Positions 1-9,300 of a DNA stretch of 24,538 nucleotides are shown in pieces. This DNA is from Chitinophagaceae bacterium (lineage in GTDB: Bacteria > Bacteroidota > Bacteroidia > Chitinophagales > Chitinophagaceae), in assembly GCA_947463105.1 (NCBI GenBank), contig CANHSD010000010.1, positions 1 to 24,538 of the forward strand. The letters run 5' to 3'. Under the pieces are notes generated by a model. That model was not told where the DNA came from. It saw only the letters and a list, made by a program, of their open reading frames with translations, and did no database searches. Within the stretch, counting starts at the first letter, position 1; each line of letters begins with the position of its first letter. Both the position numbers and the translations under genes were made by a program.

Positions 1-337
1 AAAGACCATGGAATCAGAAGCTGCTCATGGAACAGTTACCCGTCACTACCGTGACCATCAAAAAGGAAAGCCTACCAGCACCAACCCCATCGCTTCCATT
101 TTTGCATGGACGCGTGGATTGGCTTTCCGTGGTAAATTGGATGAGAACCAAGCCCTGATTGATTTCGCAAATGCACTCGAAGCCGTTTGTATTGAAACAG
201 TGGAAGAAGGAAAGATGACCAAAGACCTGGCAGTATGTATCCATGGCAACAAGGTTGTTCATGGTGATCATTATCTTTATACAGAAGAATTCCTGGATGC
301 GATTGATAGCAATTTGAAGAGGAAGATGGGGATTTAA
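1..337 (+). CDS. icd: NADP-dependent isocitrate dehydrogenase, C-terminal part
   Basis: This is the last ~111 residues of a gene whose 5' end lies outside the window; the reading frame is open from base 2 and ends at TAA (335-337). The enzyme oxidatively decarboxylates isocitrate to 2-oxoglutarate in the cytoplasm, making NADPH for the TCA cycle. Visible hallmarks are ESEAAHGTVTRHYR, the NADP-binding stretch in which the Arg-His pair contacts the 2'-phosphate, and TSTNPIASIFAWTRGL, both typical of the eukaryote-like homodimeric NADP enzyme rather than the E. coli type. The later MTKDLAVCIHG segment also fits that family. The ATG at 8 is an internal methionine, not a start. The gene converges on the minus-strand gene at 410, with a structured repeat between them. 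Confidence 0.95.
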   Translation, partial: KTMESEAAHGTVTRHYRDHQKGKPTSTNPIASIFAWTRGLAFRGKLDENQALIDFANALEAVCIETVEEGKMTKDLAVCIHGNKVVHGDHYLYTEEFLDAIDSNLKRKMGI

Positions 338-339
338 TG

Positions 340-411
340 AAGGTTGAAGGGGTTGAAGAAAATACTTAAACCTCTTCAACAGCCGAAGGCGATTTCAACC
401 CCTTCAACCTT
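340..411. repeat. Inverted repeat element, copy 1; likely two-way terminator
   Basis: An 18-bp perfect inverted repeat has arms at 340-357 (AAGGTTGAAGGGGTTGAA) and 394-411. Between them lies a small hairpin GCC-GAA-GGC at 382-390. The element starts 2 bases after the icd stop and its right end overlaps the first two bases of the stop triplet of the convergent gene at 410. By position it can end transcription from both sides, although neither side has a clean T-tract. The segment 363-407 is nearly identical to 18674-18720, so this is one copy of a dispersed family (see 11281-11327 and 18539-18723). Confidence 0.85.
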
Positions 412-1423
412 ATCTGCGCCCAAGCATCCTATTCCACATGATTTTGGCTGATTCCATGTTGACACCAGCCATCCTGCCGCGTTGTACAATCAGGTCATTG
501 TCTTCAGGGTGGCTCAGGTAATAATGAAAGGCAAACCTGCTGTTGGGGTTCTGCCATCCATTGATCTGACCAAATCGCAGGTCATTGAAAACGAGTGTAT
601 CCTTCCATTGCTCAACTGTATAATATCCCTGAGAGAATTGCTTTAACTCCATGACTTCCTTGTGGTCAGCCACAGGCTTGAGTAGGTCTTCCCTTTTTTC
701 GATATGGTGTAGAGAGAAGTCTTCAGGCTTGTCAAAAATGGACCGATAACCCACCTGATAGCCAGCGCTGTCTTCTATTACCACAAACCATAGCAGGTTG
801 TTGAGCAGGGTTGGTGTCGTAAAATAGGGCTTGTTGCTCCCCAGGTTCACATCGGCATATTGCTTCACATCTCGGTTGATGGAATACTTGTTGTACAGCG
901 CAAATCCCATGTAAAGCATTGCTGTAAAAATGCCTGCCCTGGCCCATTTCAAGCGATGTGTATGATCAGTCCTCAAAAAAATAAGGAAGCCAAAAGCAAT
1001 GGCAGGAAGGATGCTGAAAAGTGGATCCGCCACGTAGATTACATTAAAGGATATCCTGGTGGAGGAGAAAGGTTCAAACCACCCAATCCCATAGTTGTTC
1101 ATCGCGTCAAGCAAAAGATGGCAGGAAATTTCAATCAGAAAAAACCAAAACCATTTTCGCAGGCTGATGGGTTCAGCCTTATGCCACCTTGCCGCAACCA
1201 GGGCAAGGAAAAAACTGCTGATGATGGCAAACAAAAAGGAATGGGTAATCCCCCTGTGCGCCAGCAACTCAGTAGAAACAGGCATCCACATGCCTGCAAT
1301 AAAATCGATATCAGGAACACTGTTGGCCAAGGCTCCCCACAACATGGCCTTGCGCCCTGCATTCTTGTCAAGGATGATTTCTCCTATGCAGGCACCAAGG
1401 ACAATATGCGTAAGTGAATCCAT
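410..1423 (-). CDS. Membrane-bound metal-dependent hydrolase, YdjM-like
   Basis: A 337-residue inner-membrane protein. The N-terminus carries the signature of the YdjM/DUF457 family of putative metal-dependent hydrolases: DSLTH with His6, VPDID with Asp38 and Asp40, and HRGITHS with His56 and His61, which together look like a metal site. About four hydrophobic segments follow in the first ~190 residues (for example near 63-80, 92-110, 135-150 and 165-180). The C-terminal ~150 residues are soluble-looking and rich in aromatic residues. Substrate and reaction are not known for the family; E. coli YdjM is LexA-regulated. It begins 37 nt after the stop of the T9SS-sorted gene at 1461 on the same strand, so the two may share a transcript. 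The family assignment is good; the function is open. Confidence 0.85.
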   Translation of the reverse strand: MDSLTHIVLGACIGEIILDKNAGRKAMLWGALANSVPDIDFIAGMWMPVSTELLAHRGITHSFLFAIISSFFLALVAARWHKAEPISLRKWFWFFLIEISCHLLLDAMNNYGIGWFEPFSSTRISFNVIYVADPLFSILPAIAFGFLIFLRTDHTHRLKWARAGIFTAMLYMGFALYNKYSINRDVKQYADVNLGSNKPYFTTPTLLNNLLWFVVIEDSAGYQVGYRSIFDKPEDFSLHHIEKREDLLKPVADHKEVMELKQFSQGYYTVEQWKDTLVFNDLRFGQINGWQNPNSRFAFHYYLSHPEDNDLIVQRGRMAGVNMESAKIMWNRMLGRR

Positions 1424-1460
1424 TCAATGAAAATAAATCAAAATTATTCATGTCGGCCAA

Positions 1461-3155
1461 TCACTGAACGATGATTTTCCTTGTCATCATCTCACCCCCC
1501 TCTCCCATCAATTTCAACACATAAACTCCGGTTTTCAATCCATGTATTTTCAATGGGCCTGCGGTATGATCCATACTGCTCACCAGCATGCCCTGCTGAT
1601 CCAACAGCAAAAGCTTCTGCTTACCCTGAATACCTGTTTGTATGGAAATGAATCCGCTGCTCGGATTGGGATAAACCTGTAATGCTGCGCTACCCATTCC
1701 AGCCTTGATGGTTTTAATGTCACTGTAGGATGATTTTCCATCCATGTCGATCTGCTTGAGGCGATAATAAACAACGGCTCCATTGACTGGGGTTTTATCT
1801 TCAAATGAATACCGGATCTCCGCCTGGCTATTTCCATTTTTCGCTTTTGAATCCACAAAACCAATTGTTATAAAACCATTTGCATGGCCCACAGACTGCT
1901 GCACTTCAAAACCCTTGTTATTGGACTCTGAGAGACTTGACCATTGAAGCAGGTTTCCATTCTCCCTTGGTTTGACATCAAAAGATCCAAGGGTCACCGG
2001 CAAGGCAATAAGTTGTTCAGCGATCAGTATGTCTTGTGTTTTAAAGCAAGAATTTTGGCTGACCAAAACCAGGAAAAAGGGCCTTAGTTGGCGATAACCC
2101 TGGGCATTGGTATAAAACATGTCGGGAACAATTACAGTATTGAGGTAAATGGTATTGGATGTTTCAAGTGTTTTGGACATTCCTGAAACAACTACCGGAT
2201 CTGTGGCATCAAGCACGCCATTGGGGAGGTTGTCTAATCCTCCTTTGTCATAGTACATGTAAAATACAGGATTCGCCAAGGCAACTGTTATCAGGGTGTT
2301 TAAAACAGTATACTTTACATAAAGCTTTGTTGGACTTCCAGCGGCATCGTAATCAAAGGTCGGACTCCCATTAGGGATTAGATTGTTGGTCACCACATAA
2401 AAATCAGCTGCTTGTTTTGCGAATGCATTTGATATTTTGTATGCTGCTTCCCAATAATCAAACTGGGGTGTTGATGAGCCCGAATTCAACGTTCCCTTTG
2501 TTTCTGATGAGGTTTTTATCCAAGGGTAATCTGCCGAGCAGCCACCGAGAGAATAAATAAATGAAAAAGAACTGCCAGCACCCGCACTTTGGTTGGGTGC
2601 ATTCAGGTTGGTCAACTGAATATTATTGAATGCCACAGTAAAACCATCCAGGTTAATACCTAAGGGAGCAGAGAACGACGTCCATGTATTGATGGCAGAT
2701 TGTGCTTTGAGATAAGGAGTTGCCCCACCGGAAACCCCTGTAACCAATACATCCACCACTTTGTTATACTTCACCAAAAAAATGAAATTTTCGCCTGAAG
2801 ATTGGAATATTTGATTTGATTCTGCCACCGTGAGTACCTGTGTCACCCCTGCCCAACTGATTTTTTTTACCTGCGATGTATTGATCCAGTTGACATTGCC
2901 ATTGTTCTCAACAACAAAATAATTGTTGGCATTGGCAGTACCGGAAAAGCTCATCAGATAGAATCCGGAATCTGTTGTGTTCAGTTTATACCGTATGGCC
3001 AGGGTATAATTTGAAAGGGGCGCACCCGAAGAAAACAGCTCAATCCACTGTTTGTTTTGTCCATTGTTGGCCGGAAACATTTCATTGAGACGAACCTGAG
3101 AAGAAACAGAAAGGGTAAAAGTCATTGCCAGAAAAAATACTACAACCTTATTCAT
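1461..3155 (-). CDS. Secreted protein with lamin-tail-like N-terminus and T9SS sorting domain
   Basis: A 564-residue exported protein. Residues 1-20 are a signal peptide ending in VSSQ. Residues ~22-140 begin RLNEMFPANNGQNKQWIELF, which resembles the lamin-tail domain found in Bacteroidota surface proteins (NE...WIEL pattern); a second stretch near 150-380 is of no recognised family. Residues ~390-485 have a fibronectin-like pattern (LLQWSSLSESNNKGFEVQ, then YYRLKQIDMDG) that usually precedes the sorting domain. Residues 492-564 are a type-A T9SS C-terminal sorting domain: LQVYPNPSSG at its start, LKTGVYVLKL, and RKIIVQ at the end. The protein should therefore cross the outer membrane through T9SS and be released or anchored at the surface. 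No catalytic motif is seen. A strong terminator precedes it at 3304-3331, so it must have its own promoter in 3156-3303; the best box I see (TATGTTTA, 3211-3218) lacks a -33 partner. Confidence 0.85.
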   Translation of the reverse strand: MNKVVVFFLAMTFTLSVSSQVRLNEMFPANNGQNKQWIELFSSGAPLSNYTLAIRYKLNTTDSGFYLMSFSGTANANNYFVVENNGNVNWINTSQVKKISWAGVTQVLTVAESNQIFQSSGENFIFLVKYNKVVDVLVTGVSGGATPYLKAQSAINTWTSFSAPLGINLDGFTVAFNNIQLTNLNAPNQSAGAGSSFSFIYSLGGCSADYPWIKTSSETKGTLNSGSSTPQFDYWEAAYKISNAFAKQAADFYVVTNNLIPNGSPTFDYDAAGSPTKLYVKYTVLNTLITVALANPVFYMYYDKGGLDNLPNGVLDATDPVVVSGMSKTLETSNTIYLNTVIVPDMFYTNAQGYRQLRPFFLVLVSQNSCFKTQDILIAEQLIALPVTLGSFDVKPRENGNLLQWSSLSESNNKGFEVQQSVGHANGFITIGFVDSKAKNGNSQAEIRYSFEDKTPVNGAVVYYRLKQIDMDGKSSYSDIKTIKAGMGSAALQVYPNPSSGFISIQTGIQGKQKLLLLDQQGMLVSSMDHTAGPLKIHGLKTGVYVLKLMGEGGEMMTRKIIVQ

Positions 3156-3303
3156 GCATTTTATTTTGAATGAGAAATGAGGTTGATCAGAGGATTGGGA
3201 TTGGTTGCGGTAAACATATCCTCTGGTATATTACTGGCCTATGACATGGAACTGATTATCTGTTGTTTATGTTTTATGGTATTTAATGATGGTGCTGCAT
3301 AAA

Positions 3304-3331
3304 AAAACTCCTCCCGATGGGGAGGAGTTTT
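3304..3331 (-). terminator. Rho-independent terminator after the outer-membrane barrel gene
   Basis: A perfect 12-bp stem: AAAACTCCTCCC at 3304-3315 pairs with 3320-3331 around a GATG loop. On the minus strand it is followed by a run of seven T (complement of 3301-3307). It lies 25 bases after the stop codon of the gene ending at 3357. A shorter T-rich stretch follows on the plus strand too, so it may act both ways. Confidence 0.92.
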
Positions 3332-3356
3332 GTATTAAATTTTTCTGCTCGTTGAA

Positions 3357-6146
3357 TTAAAATGACCTCCCCTCTGTGCGCATCATCCCGCCAGACTGTG
3401 AACCACCGCTGGTTTGGGCAGCGGTGAACTTGTTGAACCTGTAAATAAAGGTCATTAGGAAATAGCGGGTAAGCCTGTTGACGCGGGTATCAACAATGTT
3501 GTTGCCGTTGATGGTTCTGGCAATCGAAGTGTTCTGCTTGAAAATATCATATCCTGATATACGGAATATGCCATTCTTCTTCTTGAAAATGGTTTTCTCG
3601 AAGGAAGAATTCAACAAAGCAATGTTCTGGTTCAAACTGGTGGAAAGTCCGCGGTTGATGATGTATTCCAAATCACTCCTGAATACCCAGCCACCTGGGA
3701 TGTCGATGCGCATGTTGTTGGTGAGGGTCCAGCTGCCATAATCAACATTTTGCTGTCCAGGCAAAGAATACCTCACCCTGTTCAGGCCATACCGTCCGCC
3801 AAAATCGATCTCCAGCCACTCTTTCCAGTTGAACTCAAATTTCATACCCTGAGCCAAAAGCAGGTTCCTGCCTACATTCTTTTGGCTTTCTATCAGGGAA
3901 ATATTGTTGCTGTATGCGGCCGTTCCGTTGAATGAAACAATATAGGTACGGTTTTTCCAGGGCTTGCTGAAGTTGTAGAATCCACTCGCCGTATAATTGC
4001 CGTCTACATTCTCAAACGTAGTGAGCTGGCTTCCGTTGCCGCCCACCCTGCTCGTGTTGTTGACGATTTGGTTGTTGGTGAAGTTGTAATTGGCTCCTAT
4101 AAAGAAGGTTTGACCAGTCAGGAAGTTCAGGTTATTGAAAGATGTACTGAAAATATGTGCGATTGCAGGCTTCAGGTTAGGATTGCCCAGCGTTTGATAC
4201 TGGGGGTTGGAAACGTCTTTCACCGGCTGAAGCTGTGTAAAGCTTGGCTGGTTGGCATCTCCATTGTAGAAGAAACGCAGGGTCTTGTTCCTTGTAAAGT
4301 TATAGGCAAAGTTCGCAGATGGCAACAGATTTAAACGCTTGATGGGGGTATAGGCACTGTCTTGGGAAACAGAATACCCTTTTTGGTTGATGGGCTGGGC
4401 GTTCATCCCTATGGTATAATTATACTTCTTCTTGACAGTTCTCAGGTTTGCGCCCATACGCTGCCTCAAGAAATCGGTTTCAAATGCATTGCTGAGGGTG
4501 GTCGAAAATGTTTCAATGCCCAGCGGATCAACCAAGTAGGTAGCCCTGTCATTGCTGTTGAATGACTGGCCATATTGGTAGATCAGGTCAAGGAAGCGAC
4601 CCTTCATCAAGGGTTCGGAATAATTGAACCGGATGCTGAAATTGTCTGCATTGTTGTCAGTGAAAACATTCTGGTTGAGAATATTGGAAGACCGAACTGG
4701 TACAAAGTTTTTGGTTTCGTTGATTCGATTGGATTCGCCGTCAGTTGAATTATAGCCTCCGGTGATGTTCACGGAAAGATTCCTGCCGGGCTTTCTGAAT
4801 TTGTGGTTAAAAAGCAGGTTTCCAGAGAAATTGGGTGCAACTGAGGTTGATTTGTTGATATTACTGCCCTTGCTGGTTGTATCCAGGTTGTTGCGGATAT
4901 AGTCAAACAATGAATTTGAGGCGCTGGTGGAGGCCCGTGTGGTAAATTCAGGAATGAATTTGACATAATTAAAAGAGTCAACATTCCACTCAAAATTCAG
5001 GGAAGCCCTATGGCTCTTGGAATTGCTGAGGGATGAGCTTACCTGGTGGTTCAGGAATTTGGTGTTCTGGAAAAAGTTTTGGGAGGCAACATCCTGCTGA
5101 ACATCTGTTTCACGGGTAGAATAGCTGTAGTTTCCATATATGGAACCTTTTTTATCGGCAAGGTCATTCCTAAAATTAACCCCCAGTGAATTGGCAATCC
5201 TCAATCCCTCATCACCGCCGAAACCACCTTGAGCGTTTCCGCCAACCCGTACCTGGAATCCACGGCCACCGCCGCCGGAACTTCCACCACCGCCACTGCC
5301 ATCAAAATTGAAGGTGCTGGTATTGTTGTTGTTGGCCCCGCCGAACACGGAAACCTGTTTGTTGTTGTTGAAAAAGTTGACATTGGTACCCAGTGCATAC
5401 CTGTCGCTTGAGCCTGCTCCAACCGAGGTACGGCTGAAAATCCCCTTGTTCCGGTCTTTCTTCAATTGAAGGTTGATGATCTTGTCTGGCTCTCCATCTT
5501 TAATGCCAGAAATATTGGCCAAGTCTCCGTAATCATCGATTACCTGAACCTTGTCAATCATGTCTGCAGACAGCTGTTGTGTTGCCGCCTTGGGGTCTCC
5601 ACTAAAGAAATCCTTTCCGTTTACCCTTACCTTGCTCACTGATTTACCCTGTGCGGTGATATTTCCGTTCTTGTCCACCTCAATGCCCGGCATTTTTTTC
5701 AAAAGATCTTCCACCATGGCATTGGGCTTCATCCTGAAAGAATCCGCCTTGTATTCGACTGTATCTTCTTTTACAATGATCGGAGGAGTAGAAATGACAA
5801 TCTCCTGCAGGGAGCTGTATTCGGGATACAACTTGTAATTCTCCAGTTTCAGCACCTCTTCACCTTCTGGAATTGAAAGTGCCTTAAGGTTGGTGCCGTA
5901 CCCGACACTGGTCACCATCAGCACAAATTTGCGTTGGGGGATTCCCTTAACGAGAAAAAAACCGACATTATTGGACACTGTCTTGATCGTATCTTTGGCC
6001 CCAGCGATGTATACACCTACGGTAGCCCTTGCGATGGGATTGCCCAGTGTATCGACCAAACGGCCATTGACCTGAAAGCCATCCTGTGAAAATGCACTGA
6101 AAGAAATAACCAAAGACGCTAAAAACAACTTAAAAAATCTGCTCAT
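3357..6146 (-). CDS. TonB-receptor-like outer-membrane beta-barrel protein
   Basis: A 929-residue outer-membrane protein. Residues 1-21 are a signal peptide (ends FSAFSQ). Residues ~25-105 form a carboxypeptidase-regulatory-like beta-sandwich (VNGRLVDTLGNPIARATV). Residues ~115-240 resemble a receptor plug, with MVEDLLKKMPGIEVDKNG, VRVNGKDFFSGDP and DKIINLQLKKDRNKG. The rest is a long barrel of alternating aromatic strands typical of the Bacteroidota OMP_b-brl_3 group. Residues ~282-320 are an unusual Gly/Ser-rich loop (GSGGGGSSGGGGRGF), preceded by Asn runs. The last strand ends near FIYRFNKF, followed by a ~22-residue Gly/Ser tail. No SusD-like lipoprotein or sugar hydrolase is adjacent, so it is not a typical SusC of a polysaccharide locus; the ligand is unknown. 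It is transcribed divergently from secA and ends at a strong terminator. Confidence 0.88.
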   Translation of the reverse strand: MSRFFKLFLASLVISFSAFSQDGFQVNGRLVDTLGNPIARATVGVYIAGAKDTIKTVSNNVGFFLVKGIPQRKFVLMVTSVGYGTNLKALSIPEGEEVLKLENYKLYPEYSSLQEIVISTPPIIVKEDTVEYKADSFRMKPNAMVEDLLKKMPGIEVDKNGNITAQGKSVSKVRVNGKDFFSGDPKAATQQLSADMIDKVQVIDDYGDLANISGIKDGEPDKIINLQLKKDRNKGIFSRTSVGAGSSDRYALGTNVNFFNNNKQVSVFGGANNNNTSTFNFDGSGGGGSSGGGGRGFQVRVGGNAQGGFGGDEGLRIANSLGVNFRNDLADKKGSIYGNYSYSTRETDVQQDVASQNFFQNTKFLNHQVSSSLSNSKSHRASLNFEWNVDSFNYVKFIPEFTTRASTSASNSLFDYIRNNLDTTSKGSNINKSTSVAPNFSGNLLFNHKFRKPGRNLSVNITGGYNSTDGESNRINETKNFVPVRSSNILNQNVFTDNNADNFSIRFNYSEPLMKGRFLDLIYQYGQSFNSNDRATYLVDPLGIETFSTTLSNAFETDFLRQRMGANLRTVKKKYNYTIGMNAQPINQKGYSVSQDSAYTPIKRLNLLPSANFAYNFTRNKTLRFFYNGDANQPSFTQLQPVKDVSNPQYQTLGNPNLKPAIAHIFSTSFNNLNFLTGQTFFIGANYNFTNNQIVNNTSRVGGNGSQLTTFENVDGNYTASGFYNFSKPWKNRTYIVSFNGTAAYSNNISLIESQKNVGRNLLLAQGMKFEFNWKEWLEIDFGGRYGLNRVRYSLPGQQNVDYGSWTLTNNMRIDIPGGWVFRSDLEYIINRGLSTSLNQNIALLNSSFEKTIFKKKNGIFRISGYDIFKQNTSIARTINGNNIVDTRVNRLTRYFLMTFIYRFNKFTAAQTSGGSQSGGMMRTEGRSF

Positions 6147-6172
6147 ATGATTGTATTCGTGGAATTGGATGC

Positions 6173-6199
6173 CAAAGGTACTTAAACACCTTCGGTCAA
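6173..6199 (-). promoter_or_regulatory. Bacteroidota-type promoter for the outer-membrane barrel gene
   Basis: On the minus strand, TACCTTTG (complement of 6173-6180) matches the -7 consensus TAnnTTTG exactly. It is preceded by TTTTTG (TTG complement of 6197-6199) with a 16-base spacer, slightly shorter than usual. Expected transcription would begin about 20 bases before the ATG at 6146. Confidence 0.6.
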
Positions 6200-6282
6200 A
6201 AATTGTTAAAACAAATTAACCTCAATCAAATAATTAAAGTTCAAGGCAGACGAGGGTGGGTCAACAAGTGGTCAAAAAGGAT

Positions 6283-6290
6283 TAATTTTG
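6283..6290 (+). promoter_or_regulatory. Candidate -7 box for secA
   Basis: TAATTTTG matches TAnnTTTG exactly and lies 23 bases before the secA ATG, leaving a leader of under 20 bases. No clear TTG was found at the usual -33 distance, so the call rests on the -7 box and its position. Confidence 0.5.
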
Positions 6291-6313
6291 GCCCATAGCA
6301 AGAACAGAATAAC

Positions 6314-9300
6314 ATGTTTAAATTCATATCGGGATTATTCGGAGGCAGCAAATCAGAAAAAGACGTCAAGGAAATTCGTCCGCTTGTTCAAAAAATCAAT
6401 GAACATTTCGCTTCATACCAGGCACTGAGCAATGATGCCCTCAGGTCGAAAACAAGCGAATTCAAGTCAAGAATCAAGGTTTCGCTGACTGAAATCGACA
6501 ACAATATCAATGCCTTAACCCTGCAGGCAGATCAACTTTCTGTTGAAGATATCCTGGGAAGGGACGATTTATACAAAGAGGTTGATGCACTCAAAAAAAC
6601 ACGCAATGAAAAGATAGAGGATGCCTTGAAAGATATTCTTCCCGAGGCGTTTGCCCTGGTAAAAGAGGCCGGACGGCGCTTCAAGGAAAATGAAGCGCTT
6701 ACCTCCACCGCTACCGAACTCGACCGCGAACTGGGGGTAAGGAAAGACTATATCACCATCAATGGAGACCAGTCTACTTTCAAAACCAGCTGGATGGCCG
6801 CAGGAAGCCTGGTGAACTGGAACATGGTTCACTATGATGTTCAGTTGATTGGTGGGGCTGTTTTGCATTCGGGTAAGATTGCAGAGATGGCCACCGGTGA
6901 GGGAAAGACCCTTGTCTCGACCCTGCCAGCCTACCTCAATGCACTTGCCGGAGAAGGGGTGCACATTGTAACCGTTAACGATTACCTGGCCAAACGTGAC
7001 TCTGAATGGAATGGAACCTTGTTTGAGTGGTTGGGATTGACCGTGGATTGCATAGACAAGCACCAGCCACACTCAGACGCCAGAAGAAAGGCCTATCAGG
7101 CGGATATCACCTATGGCACCAACAATGAATTTGGATTTGATTACCTGAGGGATAACATGGTCCACACTCCGGATGAGATGGTACAGCGCAAACATCATTT
7201 TGCCATGGTAGATGAGGTGGATAGTGTGTTGATTGATGATGCCAGAACACCACTGATTATTTCAGGCCCTGTTCCCAGAGGAGATGATCAGCAATTTCAT
7301 ATCCACAAACCCAAGATCCAGCAACTGGTTGACGTACAGAAGCAGGTGGTATTGAAATCCCTCCAGGATGCCAAAAAAATGATTGCAGAAGGAAAGGATG
7401 GTCCTCAGGATGGCGGACTCCAGCTGATGCGCGCATACCGTGGACTTCCTAAAAATACGGCCCTCATCAAGTTCCTCAGTGAACCAGGTATCAAGGTAAA
7501 ACTGCAAAAATCAGAAAACTATTACCTGGCAGAACAGCAAAAACACATGCCTGAGGTGGATGAGGAACTCTACTTCCACATTGATGAAAAGAACAACCAG
7601 GTTGAATTGACAGACAAGGGGTTGCAATTCATCACCAAAGGCGGAGAGGATCCGAATTTCTTTGTCCTCCCCGACCTGAGTCTTGCCATTGCAGAGATTG
7701 AAAAGGCCGCATCCACTGCTGACGAGAAACTGGCCATGAAAGAGGGACTGCTCCAGGATTATTCTTCCAAGGCAGACAGGATCCATACCATACAGCAATT
7801 GCTGAAAGCCTATACCCTTTTCGATAAGGATATCGAATATGTGGTCATGGACGGTGCCGTCAAGATTGTTGACGAGCAGACGGGCAGGATCATGGAAGGC
7901 AGGAGATACTCCGACGGGCTTCACCAGGCCATTGAAGCCAAGGAAAATGTGAAGATTGAAGCAGCCACCCAAACCTATGCCACTGTTACCCTTCAGAACT
8001 ATTTCAGGATGTACCATAAGCTGGCCGGTATGACCGGAACAGCGGAAACAGAAGCAGCGGAATTGTGGAACATTTACAAGTTGGATGTGGTAACCATTCC
8101 TACCAACCTGCAAATGACCAGAAAAGACCAGGAAGACCTGGTGTTCAAGACCAAGCGTGAAAAATTCAAGGCGGTGATCGATGAAATTGAACAACTCCGT
8201 GAAGCAGGCCGGCCAGTACTGGTGGGAACTACTTCAGTAGAAGTGTCTGAGTTGTTGGGCAGGATGTTGCAGCAGAAAAAAATCCCACACAATGTATTGA
8301 ACGCCAAACAACATGCCAAGGAAGCCCAGGTGGTGGCTGAAGCAGGCTTGGCAGGCAACGTAACCATCGCCACCAACATGGCGGGAAGGGGAACAGATAT
8401 CAAACTGGGGCCTGGCGTCAAAGAAGCCGGAGGCCTTGCCATTATTGGTACAGAAAGGCATGAAAGCCGTCGTGTAGACAGGCAGTTGCGTGGTCGGGCG
8501 GGTCGTCAGGGTGATCCGGGATCATCCCAATTTTACGTTTCCCTGGAAGATGATCTCATGCGCATGTTTGGTAGTGACCGCATTGCCTCCCTGATGGACC
8601 GGATGGGCTACAAGGAAGGGGAAGTGATCCAGCACAGCATGATCACAAAAAGCATCGAACGTGCACAGAAAAAAGTAGAAGAAAACAATTTTGGCATCAG
8701 AAAACGTTTGCTGGAATATGATGATGTGATGAACAAGCAGCGCAGTGTCATTTACGGCAAAAGACAGCATGCGCTGTTTGGAGAAAGGCTGGCCCTTGAC
8801 CTCGACAATGCCTATTATGCTGTTGCCGCCAATGTCATCAACCAATTTGCAGGAAGCAATGACCATGAGGGCTTCAAGCTTTCTGCCATCCTGCATTTCA
8901 GTGTAGAAACCGCCATTTCCAAGGAAGCCCTTGAAAAAGGCAATACCAATGAACTGACGGAACAATTGTACAAAGAGGCCATTGAACAGTATACCGCCAA
9001 AAAAATGCTTTTGGCCAAACAATCATTGCCTGTATTCCAGAATGTACGCACTACACAAGGAAACCATATTGTCAATGTGGTGGTTCCTTTCACAGATGGC
9101 AAAAAGACCATCAATGCGCTGACCAACCTGGACAAGACCATCAGCAGCAAGGGCATGGAACTGGTTTCATCCCTTGAAAAAACCATCACCCTTGCCATCA
9201 TCGATGATACCTGGAAAGAGCACCTCAGGGCAATGGATGACCTGAAGCAAAGTGTGCAAACGGCTGTGTATGAGCAGAAAGATCCACTGGTCATTTACAA

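Noticed and set aside
860..1417. Open frame of 185 codons on the plus strand
   Set aside because: Antisense to the YdjM-like gene, Lys/Pro-rich without domains; the opposite strand carries the metal-site motifs.
3156..3303. Promoter for the T9SS-sorted gene at TATGTTTA (complement of 3211-3218)
   Set aside because: One mismatch in the -7 box and no TTG at the -33 distance; a promoter must exist here but this box is not convincing.
3357..6146. SusC of a polysaccharide utilisation locus
   Set aside because: No SusD-like gene or glycan-degrading enzyme is adjacent, and the sequence fits the general OMP_b-brl_3 group rather than SusC.
7511..8194. Open frame of 227 codons on the minus strand inside secA
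   Set aside because: Antisense shadow of a highly conserved gene; composition is not protein-like and no start context or motif is seen.
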